Under the pieces are notes generated by a model. The model did not search any database and was not told the DNA's origin. It saw nothing but the letters and a program-made list of their open reading frames with translations. A DNA stretch of 64,000 nucleotides from Corythucha ciliata (Eukaryota > Arthropoda > Insecta > Hemiptera > Tingidae), in NCBI GenBank assembly GCA_038030265.1, contig CM075942.1:16574029-16638028 (forward strand), written 5' to 3'. Of the stretch, positions 44,382-55,169 are shown in pieces (position 1 is the first letter of the stretch; the number at the start of each line of letters is the position of its first letter). Made by a program: the position numbers and the translations under genes.

Positions 44382-46546
44382 GACAAAAACAAGCGGACCT
44401 CACAGGGTGCGCTTTCAGCAGGGCTAGAATAGTAGCGTAGCATCCTTCTGAGTTCCCTTGACATAAAGCATACAGCTCAAACTCTTGAGTTCCCCTATGC
44501 ACTGATAGAGAGTTACAACAATTGAAATCATGAAGTGGGCTGTTGTCGTGAGCCTATGAGAAGAAGTATTGGCTACCTGACATCCCTTTTTAAGAGGACT
44601 TGCTAGCCGCCCCTTTACCAGATATCCAGTGTTCGCTGTTCGCGAAAGTCCTATGTTCGCAAACGTCCGTGTTCGCAAATGTCCGACAACCCAGACTCCT
44701 TCAACCCACCCAACCGGCCAAACCTTTCAGCCACCCCCCCCCCTGCAACACTTAAGTCGGCTCATTAGAAACCTTTTTCATGTTTTGCCCCCATAAAAAG
44801 CCTCAAACAACAGATATTATGGCCAAAGGAGGTTCAATTGCCACCTTTTTCGTCGCCAATACATCCGAATATTAAACAAAATGTTTATTTCATGATGTTT
44901 GAGCCCCGACCGCAACATTACCATTTTGAGTGGACATCCCGCCCCCAAGCTTTCTGATATTTGACAAAAGAGAAGAACATTATCATGCAAATGCTCCCCA
45001 AGTGGAAGAATCTGTCCATCTGTGGAAGAATGCATTTCCACTGATTTCTTCAACTCCGCCAAAACGTGAAGGAGGAAAAAAAAAGGTTAAGGTAGGTTTT
45101 TAAAATCAAAGGGAGCTTAAAAATATAGAAAAAACAACGCTTAAAACGTTGTCTAAGGTTGCGTTCGACAGTTGAAAACGAAAAAAAAAAAAAAAAACTT
45201 GGGGTTTTCTCTCGGTTGAGTACACGGCACATTTCCCGTCTCGAAAACGCACACTCACAACTCGAAAACGCACACACATGCATTTCAGGACCTCCTAGAT
45301 AATAGAAACCAGGGAGGGGAAAGAAGTGAAAGGGCTAGTGAAAAGGGCGGGGATAAAGCGGCCATCTGTCGTCGTACCACGTATACCTAGGAGAGTTCCC
45401 ATAGTCCCTATTTTTCCCTAGGACTATTTGTGTGTTGTGGAGGGGAAACGGGGTTGGGGTTGTATCTCCTCTTTCTAGCCCTTGTGATCTCACTTTTTTT
45501 TGTCTAGGTTTTAGGGTGGTAATGGGTGGGGGGGTTGGTGGGGACTCCCTCTTATATTTTGGATCCTTTTCATCCTTTTATAATACGTCAGGGGCGTCTT
45601 TTCTTTAAAATAAAATCCCTTAACAAAAAGCGAAGTATAACGGATATTATAAGGCTATAGACACATCCTGGCGTTGCGTAAAAGTTTCGCCTCAGATTAT
45701 AGAAAAAACTCATCAACGGTAGGACGTTTTTGAAGGAAAATACACTAAACTACGGGTTACGGGACTGAAAAAGGCAGGGGAATGGGTCAAAAATACACCA
45801 AACAAATTGCGGAGGCTGATACATCGCTTAAATGGAACAACCTTGAATTTCCGCTTTCCGGCCTATTAATTATTCTGTTTCATCTGAAGTAATAACAGCA
45901 TTATTTGACAAAAACTTGCGTTTCAAGCACTTTCGGATAGTGTAAAACCAAGTGTGGAACTTGCCACCCAGCTTCTGTAGACCTCACCGAAGTTACTCCT
46001 CCGCGAACGTGGTAGGCACTATCAAATTTAGATAGAGCGCCAACTCTGAAATCAGCGAAAACACAAAAACACCAGTCCAACTTCATGTCAGCTTGTCAGC
46101 CCCTCACTTTTGAAATTTTCAATTCAAGGCAATACCCGCGAGGTTCCTCACAACCTTTTGCACACCACCTCGGGAAACTCAGGAAAAATAATTTTCTAAA
46201 TGATTGATAGGGGTGGGGTATCCTCCTGAAACACCCATGTCTATAGTGAGTTTTCGGGACTCCAAAGTACTCAGTTCTCCGGCCTCCGATGTTCCTATAG
46301 TTCTCATGGATTTGGGGCACAAGCACGCGGCTAAAATACTTAAAATTAGTTTTTGAACTTCCTAAATTTTTGTAATCCGGTCATCATTCTTTATTATGTC
46401 TCCCTCCCGGGGGCGGATCCCCTAGACCCCCCGAGGACCAAAAACGTGTTGGATAATCTTCAGCTTGAAAATCCGTCCGGGGATAAAAAGGTGATATTTT
46501 TTCAAAATATTTTGATTCGAACCGGAAGCGGTTTTTGAGTCCCTCA
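44382..46546. other. Presumed Imp intron with no gene recognised
   Basis: A short tandem of GTTCGC-AAAGTCC-like units lies at 44635-44690 (TGTTCGCAAACGTCC, TGTTCGCAAATGTCC). The rest apart from copy B is AT-rich without recognised features. Confidence 0.4.
45557..45678. repeat. Direct repeat copy B (122 bp)
   Basis: Same orientation as copy A. It differs by a two-base insertion (GGATATTATAAGGC versus GGATATTAAGGC) and one substitution (CCCTTAAC versus CCCTCAAC). Flanks are unrelated, so the repeat boundaries are sharp. Confidence 0.9.
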
Positions 46547-46683
46547 AAGGCCCCTTTTACACGAGTAAGTTTTTCGTTCAAAAATTTGTTCACAAACAGA
46601 CGATTTGAGGCAGGGAACATCTGTCAATTTTTTTCAAAATGGCTACTTCGATAAAAAAAAAACTTACTCGTGTAAAAGGAGCT
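46547..46683. mobile_element. 137-bp TIR element
   Basis: GGCCCCTTTTACACGAGTAA and TTACTCGTGTAAAAGGAGC are inverted ends of about 25 bases. Interior AT-rich. Confidence 0.82.
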
Positions 46684-46779
46684 AAATAGTTCGATTGACA
46701 AATCGAAGACGCAGTCAAAATTGAGAAAAAAACAATAGTAATAGGCTGTTCCTTGGGGCAAGTCTGTGGCCAAAATTCC

Positions 46780-47190
46780 GCCAATTTTCACGGCTATAAA
46801 ATGGAGGAAAAAGGTTTATTCTCGCGGATAACATACAGAAATAGAGCTCATGTTCGCAAATCTGAATTTGAGAAAACACTCACATTTGTGGTTTCGGGAG
46901 CCTATGAGTCCACGGGTCCGAGGAAAATATACGCTAATTCGCGGTTCATGGAGACCTTTTCAAGGCTAAATATGAGAAAGGGGAACTCGCTCACGGTACA
47001 ATTGAGAGGAAGCATTTTGCAGAGAAAATTGGGCGAAAACGTCAATTCACGGTTAAAATGGAGAAAAAGTGTTCTTTCGCGGCTAAAATTGGGAAAGCGC
47101 ACCAATTCTTCGTATGGCGATGCAAAATGTAAACCAAAAGGAGAAATTGAGTAAAAGAACTCGACTGCGGCTAAAATAAGAAAAAAAAAG
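46780..47190. repeat. Degenerate ~31-base repeat array
   Basis: Units such as CGGCTAAAATGGAGAAAAAG TGTTCTTTCG and CGGCTAAAATTGGGAAAGCG belong to the same family as 16200-17150. The 133-codon frame through the array is a repeat product. Confidence 0.7.
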
Positions 47191-47932
47191 TGCCGCCCCT
47201 AGAGAAAACTCTGCCTGTAGTTCCTCCAGTAAAGTGCATGCAAACATCAAACACCCTAAAAAGCTTTATTGGGTTTGATCCTCAAGCGCCAGCAATATAC
47301 CTCCATCTACCTGCTTTTCAACCTTTGCGCTATTAGAGTTGGTAAAAATTCAACTGCCCTAAATGAGATTCTATACTAAAACCATAATGACGAACAAACG
47401 GATGTGCGCTCATCACTATTTCGGGTTTTCCAACGTAATGATTCACGATCGATCAGAGATATTTGGCAGCCATTTTATTTTGTTTCGGGGCTTCGGCGCA
47501 CGAACTGTACAAAAACGGGGGGGGGGGGGGTTGAATCATGAGAGCGTGGCGTTTACGAACACCCTGCGAAAATTATACATTTTCAAGAGAGACAAAAAAG
47601 ATGTAAGGGAATACAATAAAATCCAGGGGGAGCTTTGATCCAAAAGACAAAGAGAGACAGAATTAGCGTAAAGGCCTGCGGGATGGCGGGTCCACCCCTT
47701 CCCACTCACTTCACCGGGCTCATGTCATTAACTTCCACCGCGTTTTCGCCGACCGGTGGCCGGGGTACGTCCTCACCATGTCTTTTTTTTTTATGAAATG
47801 AAAAAAAAGGGGGCTACAATGGCGCCTCCTCGGGTTGGTGTAAAAGTGGGGTCGGGTATGACATAGGCAAACCCACACGGTCGCCCAGGGTAACATGCGA
47901 GCCGTGGCCTAGAGGAGTGAGTGAGAGGGAAA

Positions 47933-47970
47933 TATATAAGCAGCGAGAGAAGAGATTTCAAAATCAGCGC
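47933..47970 (+). promoter_or_regulatory. TATA box with an initiator-like site
   Basis: TATATAAG at 47933-47940 lies 33 bases before the A of ATCAGCG at 47966. It precedes the open frame at 48018. Confidence 0.35.
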
Positions 47971-48017
47971 CCCGCCCGTTATTAAATGCAGGAGTTCCCC
48001 CCTTACCACAATCGAAA

Positions 48018-48233
48018 ATGTGCACTGATGCGGGTGCAACACGTTTGTGCGCACAGTTCGTTCATAGATTTCGTGAGCATGGAAGGGAGTGTTGGTATAT
48101 GAAGAATTTGGAAGAGGCAAAGGGTATAGCTGGGAAAGGGATTTCGTCCCCTGTCATTTCAGTGAATTCCCTTGTCTCATTCTTCCATGAAGGTTTTCAA
48201 AACACTCCCAAGGCCAAGGAAACCTTCTCTTAA
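48018..48233 (+). CDS. Hypothetical 71-residue protein downstream of a TATA box
   Basis: Starts at the first ATG after the TATA/Inr pair at 47933-47966 and reads MCTDAGATRLCAQFVHRFRE, followed by SSPVISVNSLVSFFHEGF and a TAA stop. It has no recognised domain, signal peptide or membrane segment. It might be a small gene inside the Imp intron or a chance frame; the promoter-like context is the only support. Confidence 0.2.
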   Translation: MCTDAGATRLCAQFVHRFREHGRECWYMKNLEEAKGIAGKGISSPVISVNSLVSFFHEGFQNTPKAKETFS

Positions 48234-50190
48234 GTGGATGACGTGAAGGTCCTTTCAGGAATTCTTTTCAAGGTCGAATAATAAGCCCCAGAACTTGAAC
48301 TTTTTAGCTCAAGATCCCTCAGGTGAAAAAAGGTGATGAAAGGCTAGGCCCCTCTCCTAGAATTCCATTACCCAGCATCTGCATTTATGGTACCCTGATG
48401 AAATTATATTTTTAAAAGTGGGGGGGGGGGAGAAGTTACCTATGAATGTTTTCGTATTGATATCGTGAAATCAGACATATATACATTATTTGATGGAATA
48501 TGTTAATTACAGCGGGCCGCGGTACATTTACTGCTTTTTAAAAATAATTCCCGTGAGCCTCCCTCCAGTGCAAATGAATACGTCAGAATTGTGAATAAAA
48601 AACAGTTTGTAAACGAGGAATCGTATAGCGATGGCCTCGAATAATGGGCATCTTCAAAAGAAAAGGCGACTAACCTCATCCTCCCTCTCCTTCTCTAACC
48701 ATCACTGTATTCTTCTCTGTTTCGAGTCAAATGCGATGGAAAAAAACATGCGATCTCAAAAACATGACCAGAGGACACTCAACATCAGGCAGAGCTAATG
48801 ATAAAACGCCGTCATATAATGCCCGAACACATTTTTAAAATTCATAAAACGACAATTATACGCGAACGCAGTTCAAATTAAATTTCGCAGAACGCGAACA
48901 TATAGTCGCGTTTCCCACACGCTTATATTCACAGGAAATTTTCCCATATGTTTGTGAAGCGTGAAAGCGAACACGCAACAAAATGTAAATCTTTTGACGT
49001 TGAGTACCAAAAAGTGCCCGTTCAGAAGGACAATAACCTTAGAGGAGGGGTTGAGTGCGGAATAATACGGAGATTGACTTTAATTTGAGAAAACTACAAT
49101 CAGATTGCTGTATAGGTTTCTCTAGAATGATTTTTGTTTTCCTTCAACCTGAGGCAAGGGATGCATCCGAGGGTATTTTCTACCCTCGCATGCCTTCTAT
49201 AATGTATGTATAGAGACCCCTCCTGTACACTGATGCAGGCTCGGGAATATCCTGAATAATCTTCTCCAATTCTCACGGAGTTGAGGATTGAGGAGCGTAT
49301 ATTGCTTTTACTGACTTGCATCAGCCTCCTACGAATTCACGCAGCAGTTCGTCAGAAAATGACAGGTATACCGGGCAACGGCCATGTAATAGGACTTCGC
49401 TTTTTAAATGATTTAAATGAATTACGGCTCTTCACTTCGAGAACTGCCATCGAAGAATCAACCTATCTCACATCGAAGGTCAACATATCTGCAGAGAATG
49501 TCGGACGACGGAGTGTATTGTATAGTCAGTTCATGGCACGAAGCCTGCTGAGAAGGATAAATCCCACTAAAATCGAAGATTCCACTACAAAATCGGAGAA
49601 TACGGTCACGTAGAAATAGACCTTCCTAAAAGAAGGGAACATTAGCCGTAAAGATCCCCCCCCCCGCACATCAAACAGGCAATGTACTCCAAAAAACAAT
49701 CAAACAATCGTTCAATTTGCGGAGATTCGGGCGGGAATTTCCTATTTTCCAGGCCTGAGGACTGTTGATTCTGGTGGAAAGTATACTCGGGTTTCGCCAC
49801 ACGTTCTTATATTTGTTTATAAAAGGCTCGACAACTCTCTTCTACTCTGATAAGAGAGATAGTGTTGTCCATGATTTTTATGCCCCAAATAATCACCCAA
49901 TTCACAACTCGTCCACCTCTAATTGTACTGAGCTTAATTTCAGTAAGAGGGGGGGGGGGTGCTCTAGACTGATCCTTAGTCATCCGAAAGCGACCAGTTC
50001 AGATCGGATTCTGGCGAACTCTGCGGGTGTTAAGAATTTCGATCGTTATAGGAAAAAAGAGACATTTCCCCCGAATGTTTTTGGTTAGCGAGCAAAAAAA
50101 ATATTTTTTGTCTTATGAACTGGCTACTTCTCAATAAAATTACTTCATTTTTTTTCCTTTCTTTCTTTTTTTCCTAATGTGTTCGTCAAT
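48234..50190. other. Presumed Imp intron, no gene recognised
   Basis: A G run lies at 48421-48430 and another near 49948. An open frame of 110 codons at 49281-49613 begins with TTG and a hydrophobic stretch but has no ATG at the start, so it is not called as a gene. Confidence 0.35.
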
Positions 50191-50456
50191 TAATTGAATA
50201 ATTGAGCTTAGATGACCCTATCTACGGACGTTTAGGGGATTACTCCCCTCCTCACCGCACCACCCTAGTCACAAATGTGAATTCGAGGGAGTGGAGAGGC
50301 TGAAAATAAAGAAATTAATCTTTAAATTAAATACTTATTTCCTTGTTAATTAAATACTTTTTTACTAGTTGAGTTGTGACTAGGTTGGTACGGTGAGGAG
50401 GGGAGTAATCCCCTAAATGTCCGTAGATAGGGTCATCTAAGCTCAATTATTCAATA
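50191..50456. mobile_element. ~265-bp foldback element with ~90-base arms
   Basis: Left arm AATTGAGCTTAGATGACCCT..GTTTAGGGGATTACTCCCCT. Right arm AGGGGAGTAATCCCCTAAATG..GTCATCTAAGCTCAATTATT. Only two or three mismatches are visible in the arms. TCAATAAAATTACTT occurs at 50134 and again at 50453, on both sides. Confidence 0.88.
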
Positions 50457-50859
50457 AAATTACTTTAAAATCCCAAAAATTCGACGATTCGGTCATGATA
50501 GACATTTTCCCGCAAAAAGCCGATCAAACGAATTTAGAATATGACACTTCACCTGCCCGAAATCGTGATTTGGCTCCGTATACTAGGACATGGCATTGAT
50601 ATGGCTGTGGAAAGCCAGCTATACCCCTTAAAAAAACCATTCATGTGAATATTTTATATCTTGGCAGGAAAAGCCGAATTTCAGCCTATAGACAATCGAA
50701 TGTTCGGCTCTGTAAAGCCATGTTCACACGATGCACTTTTCCAGGCAATCTATTCAAAAATATGTGATGTTAACGAAAACTACCCACGTAACAGGTGTTT
50801 TCAATTAAATTGTGCGTGAAATAGTAAGAAAAATCACTTCATGTTCACCAGAGCTTTAA

Positions 50860-50995
50860 GCCCCGTTCACAAGCTCTGTGCTATGCATCTGCGGAGTCTA
50901 TGCAACCAAACAAATTTATTCCCTCGAAAAATGAAGCATTTTGATAGGTTGCATAGACTCTACAGACGCATAACATATGGTTTGTGAACGGGGCT
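50860..50995. mobile_element. Foldback miniature element, TTAA family
   Basis: GCCCCGTTCACAAGCTCTGT and TGGTTTGTGAACGGGGC are inverted ends. The loop ATTCCCTCGAAAAATGAAGC is identical to the copy at 42507. TTAA lies directly left (50856-50859); the right flank has lost it. Confidence 0.88.
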
Positions 50996-51111
50996 AGGCC
51001 CTGGCATCGCCCGAGTAAATTGCACCATTAGAAAGAGATAGAATGATTCCAACATATACATAATGTTCCTACGCTGTATGCCCACACAGTCATATGTTTC
51101 AATCTTAAGCC

Positions 51112-51478
51112 CTGTACACACGGAGACTTTTCTGTCCTGTCACGAAATTTTTAAGATTTTTAGGAATGTTCGTTTGTCGTGATGTCAAAAAGTATAAAAA
51201 CCATATGTTTCTATGAAAAAACCAAGAAAAAACGGAGAAATTCTGGGAAAATCTCTCCTTTCTCCCTACCACGCGGAAACACAGCTTATAGCGTTCCCCA
51301 TTTGCACAAAATTCTGCAACGGGGCTATTCATTTCCACCCGTCTTCTCCACTAACATATGATTTAATTCAGTGAAGACGGGTGGAAATGAACTGCCCAAA
51401 TGCAGAATTTTGTGCAAATGGGGAACGCTATTAGAAATACCGCGTCTACATTAGCCCTGTGAACAAAGGACAGGACAT
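51112..51478. mobile_element. ~365-bp foldback element
   Basis: GCATTCACAAA-type core: AGCGTTCCCCATTTGCACAA with AATTCTGCA and TTCATTTCCACCCGTCTTC in the left arm recurs inverted at 51370-51435. Outer AGCCCTGT and TGTCCTGTC words also recur inverted. The middle loop is only about 20 bases. Confidence 0.8.
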
Positions 51479-51514
51479 AAAAATTATAATAATAAGTAAT
51501 AAAAAAAAACGGAG

Positions 51515-51690
51515 TTTAACGTGAATACGTTTTTTGGCTGGCAAGTGGCAGCTGAGCTAGAGTTTTGAGACCCCAATACCCTCCACCCAGCACCACCAAC
51601 ACTAGGCGGCGCACGCGCTGTGAGACCCATTTTACCACTTCTGCATGCCGAATTGGACCCTATACTCCTGTAAAACGTATTCACGTTAAT
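51515..51690. mobile_element. ~175-bp TIR element
   Basis: TTTAACGTGAATACGTTTT and AAAACGTATTCACGTTAAT are inverted ends. The interior is GC-richer than the flanks and has no gene. Confidence 0.78.
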
Positions 51691-52346
51691 ATTCACATTA
51701 AAATGGGAGTAACTTTTCGGGCTTGAAAATAAACAATTTTTGTCGGAATAATGTAGGTACATACGGTAACAGGGACGGATTTAGAGATTTCCGTCTGGGG
51801 GGGAAGGGGATTCTTAAGCACTTTCACATCGGGGTTAGGATAATATCGAGCACAAATCCTGATCATGGAGGAGTATAGAGTGTCATCTTTCGTCGCGGCA
51901 AGCGTTCTTTATTTGTAGCCATTTCCCTTAGGCCGGTCGTCCACTGGAAGAGTATTCGAGAGGCGCTAAAATAACGCGCTACAACGAGCGTACATTCCAA
52001 AGCCTTGAAATGAGTGTGACAAACAGGAAAAAGAGCCCGGGAAGCATTATTTTTCATAAATCGTCAAAAGAAACTCAAATCGAGAATTTAAAACAATGTT
52101 TGAAGAAACCATAGGTATTGTTGAACTCACAATCTATTGAAACCAAGGAGCCGCGCTCTTCGCAATACTCAGCGGATCCTCCGGATGTTTTTGGTGGTCT
52201 TCGACTCATGATGTGACTCTCTTTTTAGCGAAACTTCTCTCTCCTTTTATTGAACAAATCACAATGTATACCCATCGACTTAGGTTGCATTACGGTTCAC
52301 TGAGCTCGGGATCAATAATAAAATAATGGAAGATAAACAGAAACCC

Positions 52347-52454
52347 TATTCACTAAAATTATGCGCCGGCGCTAACCTCCCGCCTTAGTGAAAAACATGT
52401 GTTCTATTCCGGGGAGGACGGGTGGATAGCGCCGGCGCTAACTTTTAGTGAATA
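52347..52454. mobile_element. 108-bp palindromic miniature element
   Basis: TATTCACTAAAATTATGCGCCGGCGCTAAC at left versus TAGCGCCGGCGCTAACTTTTAGTGAATA at right (written in pieces: TATTCACTAAAA / TTTTAGTGAATA and GCGCCGGCGCTA on both sides). Very short and nearly perfect. Confidence 0.82.
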
Positions 52455-53795
52455 CGGCGCCAAGGGGCAAGTACGAAGGGGTGTTATCTTTTCTCGTTGC
52501 ATGTCCGTGGGGATAAGAATTTCGACGAGCGCAACACGGACCGCTCGTCTTGTGTCCGGCTCGTACATGTATACGCGCCTTTTATACGTTGCGGAAAATG
52601 TTCGTTTTGGCGAGTTTTCAAATATGCAAACTTTAGTTACTGAATGAAAAATATTTCCGAAGGGTTTTAAATTTGCATTTATTCATTTACATGGAAGGAT
52701 TGATAAGCCTCATCGAAAAAAAAAATATTTTTGGAAAATGTGAAACTCCCTCATTGGACCACAGAAATCTCCAACCACAAAATGCCCCAACCATGGAAAA
52801 ACTCTAAAAAACAAATAAATAAAAATAAATGACTACTAAATGCGACTCATTAGGTTCGTTCGTTTGTCTTTCAGTGTAGTGGTGCAGGTGTAGTTCGAGT
52901 AGAGGACCTTTAAAACACAGGTACTGCAACACGGATTTCAGCGCCATATTTGGTCCCTCAGTAGTTAGGGTAAACAAAATATCATGAATGAAAAAATTGT
53001 CATCGTAACAGCAAACAAACGCAGAGTACGGTCGAAATAAATAAAAATATCCTACTTGTCAATGAGAACAGGTGATAATTATAATAATATTTATGAGGGA
53101 ACAAGTACGGCGCCGACTTGCGTGTTGCAGTACTCGTGTTTTATTGTGCCTTAGTTCGAGCCATAGAATAATTACTGTACTAACGTACAGAAGGGGCACT
53201 CTTAATAATTGTTGGGGTATGTGACGCGAAGTGGATAGGTTTCTTCTCGCGGGGGGCTATGTTAGGACACCCCTCCCTTCTTGGCATTAAACTCCCCCTT
53301 CCCCAAGCCTCTTTATAATTTCGGGTTTTTCTTTATTTTTGCATTTTAAATTCCCAGCACTTTGGTCTCTGTGCATAGTACTACCCTTGAATACTTGATT
53401 TTCGTAGCCACAAAATTGACAAAATGACAAGAAAAAGCGAGGAAATAGTCGAGAAACAAAAAAAATCTCGTAAAAAGTCTCCAAGTACTTTTTGAAAATA
53501 AAAATGGTGGACGTCTCTTTAAAACAGCACCAAAAAAAAGAAAGTGTTTTCATTAACAATGCTGTCACCATATGATACTTTCTCTGTTTACTTACTTTGA
53601 ATAATATGTTACGTTGGTACGAGTCTAACGGGGAACTTCCCCCCAAATGATTCTTCCCGTCCCGCCTTGAGTGTGACCCCCCTGGTTCGAGCAGTCCGGG
53701 ATTGACGTCATTTTAGAAAAGCAAAAAAACTATAACAAAAACGTTAAATTTATGAATTATTCCCGCTTTCCACCAACGTTATAAATAAAAGGACT
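52455..53795. other. Presumed Imp intron, no gene recognised
   Basis: AT-rich. A 119-codon minus-strand frame at 53287-53646 is low in complexity and has no family resemblance. Confidence 0.4.
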
Positions 53796-54903
53796 GGGGC
53801 CCTATTCTTGAAATTGTGAGAATTTTACAATATTGCTTTGAAGGCAATGTTGCTTTGAGAGAAGTGAAAGCAATGTTGTCTGGGCTGCAGTGTTTCAGTG
53901 TTTCAAGAATAATATTTGTTAGCAATACTGGAATCGATGCAATAATATAACCGCGGGGATTCCTTTCAGTTGTGATTTTTTAAAAAAAATCTCTAAAGCT
54001 AGTGGAATGTTTAGAAATTCTTTGTTAAAATGAGAGTTTTCGACTACAGCAGCCGAGCTCATTATTGCCCCTCTAAGCGCCCGCATGGGGCAAGAATATC
54101 TCGTTGTCGACGTTGAATTAGCCCCTCTCGACGCCTAAAAAAAAAAAAAAAAAAAACACCTATCGCTCGTGCGCGTGCCAGCGTATTTTTTCTGGGGGTT
54201 GAGACGTCTCCCGCCAAATGTGAAAGACCCCATAGAGTTCTACGTATTTTTACTGCATGAGTCCGACGCTTCACCTGGGTGACTTTTTTTTCCCAATATG
54301 CAAAGGACCTTAGGCTAGTCCCGGGATTCTGGTCGCAGAACACTGATGGACCTAAATTACATCCACTTTTATGCACAACAAGGACAACTTTTAAACTTCG
54401 ACTTCATTGCCCAATCCATCTAGGAAATGCTGGTATGAGCGTAATTGTGGCGTGCAGCCCTTCCTTGCCTCCCCACGCATCTTGAGCGTTTCTCGTGGGC
54501 TTGCCGCTGATTCAGGTCACTGGCAACTCATTTTTCGGTTGACGCCATACGACTAGACGAAATATTCGTTTTTCGAGGGATTCTCTTTAGTTTTTACAAA
54601 CCGCACTCACCGAACAAGAAAACACAACTGTGAAAAATAAATTCCTTCTTGTAAAAAACAAAATGGAAACTCTCATGTTTCCCATGACAACAGAGAAGGC
54701 AATGCTGTGATAGAATCGACAAAAATGGAAACACCGGCTGGGGGTGTTTCAAAAAAAGTACAAAAAGGCAATATTACCTGAGAAAAATGGCGCCCAAAGC
54801 AATACTGCTAATTTCAAGAATTCGACTAGGCAATGTTGCTTCCTCAAAAAAGCAATAATGCAATCGAAACTGGTGTTGCCAAGGCGTTCAAGAATAAGGC
54901 CCC
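53796..54903. mobile_element. 1.1-kb TIR element
   Basis: GGGGCCCTATTCTTGAA and TTCAAGAATAAGGCCCC are inverted ends. GCAATATTGCTTT/GGCAATGTTGC words recur near both ends in both orientations. A poly-A tract lies at about 54138. No transposase recognised in the interior. Confidence 0.78.
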
Positions 54904-54904
54904 A

Positions 54905-55043
54905 GGGGGCCTATTCTCTAACAACAAGCAATATTTTTTTCGCCAGCCATGTGTCTATTTCATTCATTTGTTTGTAGAAAATTAATGAAATAAACATATG
55001 ACTGCGAAAAAGCTATTGCGTCGGAGTTAGAGAATAGGCCCCC
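54905..55043. mobile_element. 139-bp TIR element abutting the previous one
   Basis: GGGGGCCTATTCTCTAAC and GTTAGAGAATAGGCCCCC are perfect 18-base inverted ends. The ends resemble those of the neighbouring 1.1-kb element, so the two may share a mobiliser. Confidence 0.88.
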
Positions 55044-55169
55044 AGGATTGCTCACCACTGCTGATGAAGAATAGCCATCAGTTAAGTTCCCAAGTGGATG
55101 AGAGGTGTGGAGTTTCAAAATAAGTACCGTGTTGCCATAACTACACAAGGAAAGGGACAGGGTATACCA

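Noticed and set aside
46500..46570. B-box-like GGTTCGAATC on the minus strand, possible tRNA
   Set aside because: No acceptor stem, no A box at the right distance and no cloverleaf fold around it.
49281..49613. 110-codon frame with a signal-peptide-like beginning
   Set aside because: It starts at TTG; the first ATG lies after the hydrophobic part, and no splice acceptor or family supports it.
54062..54376. 104-codon minus-strand frame inside the 1.1-kb element as its transposase
   Set aside because: It is interrupted by a poly-A tract and has no transposase motif.
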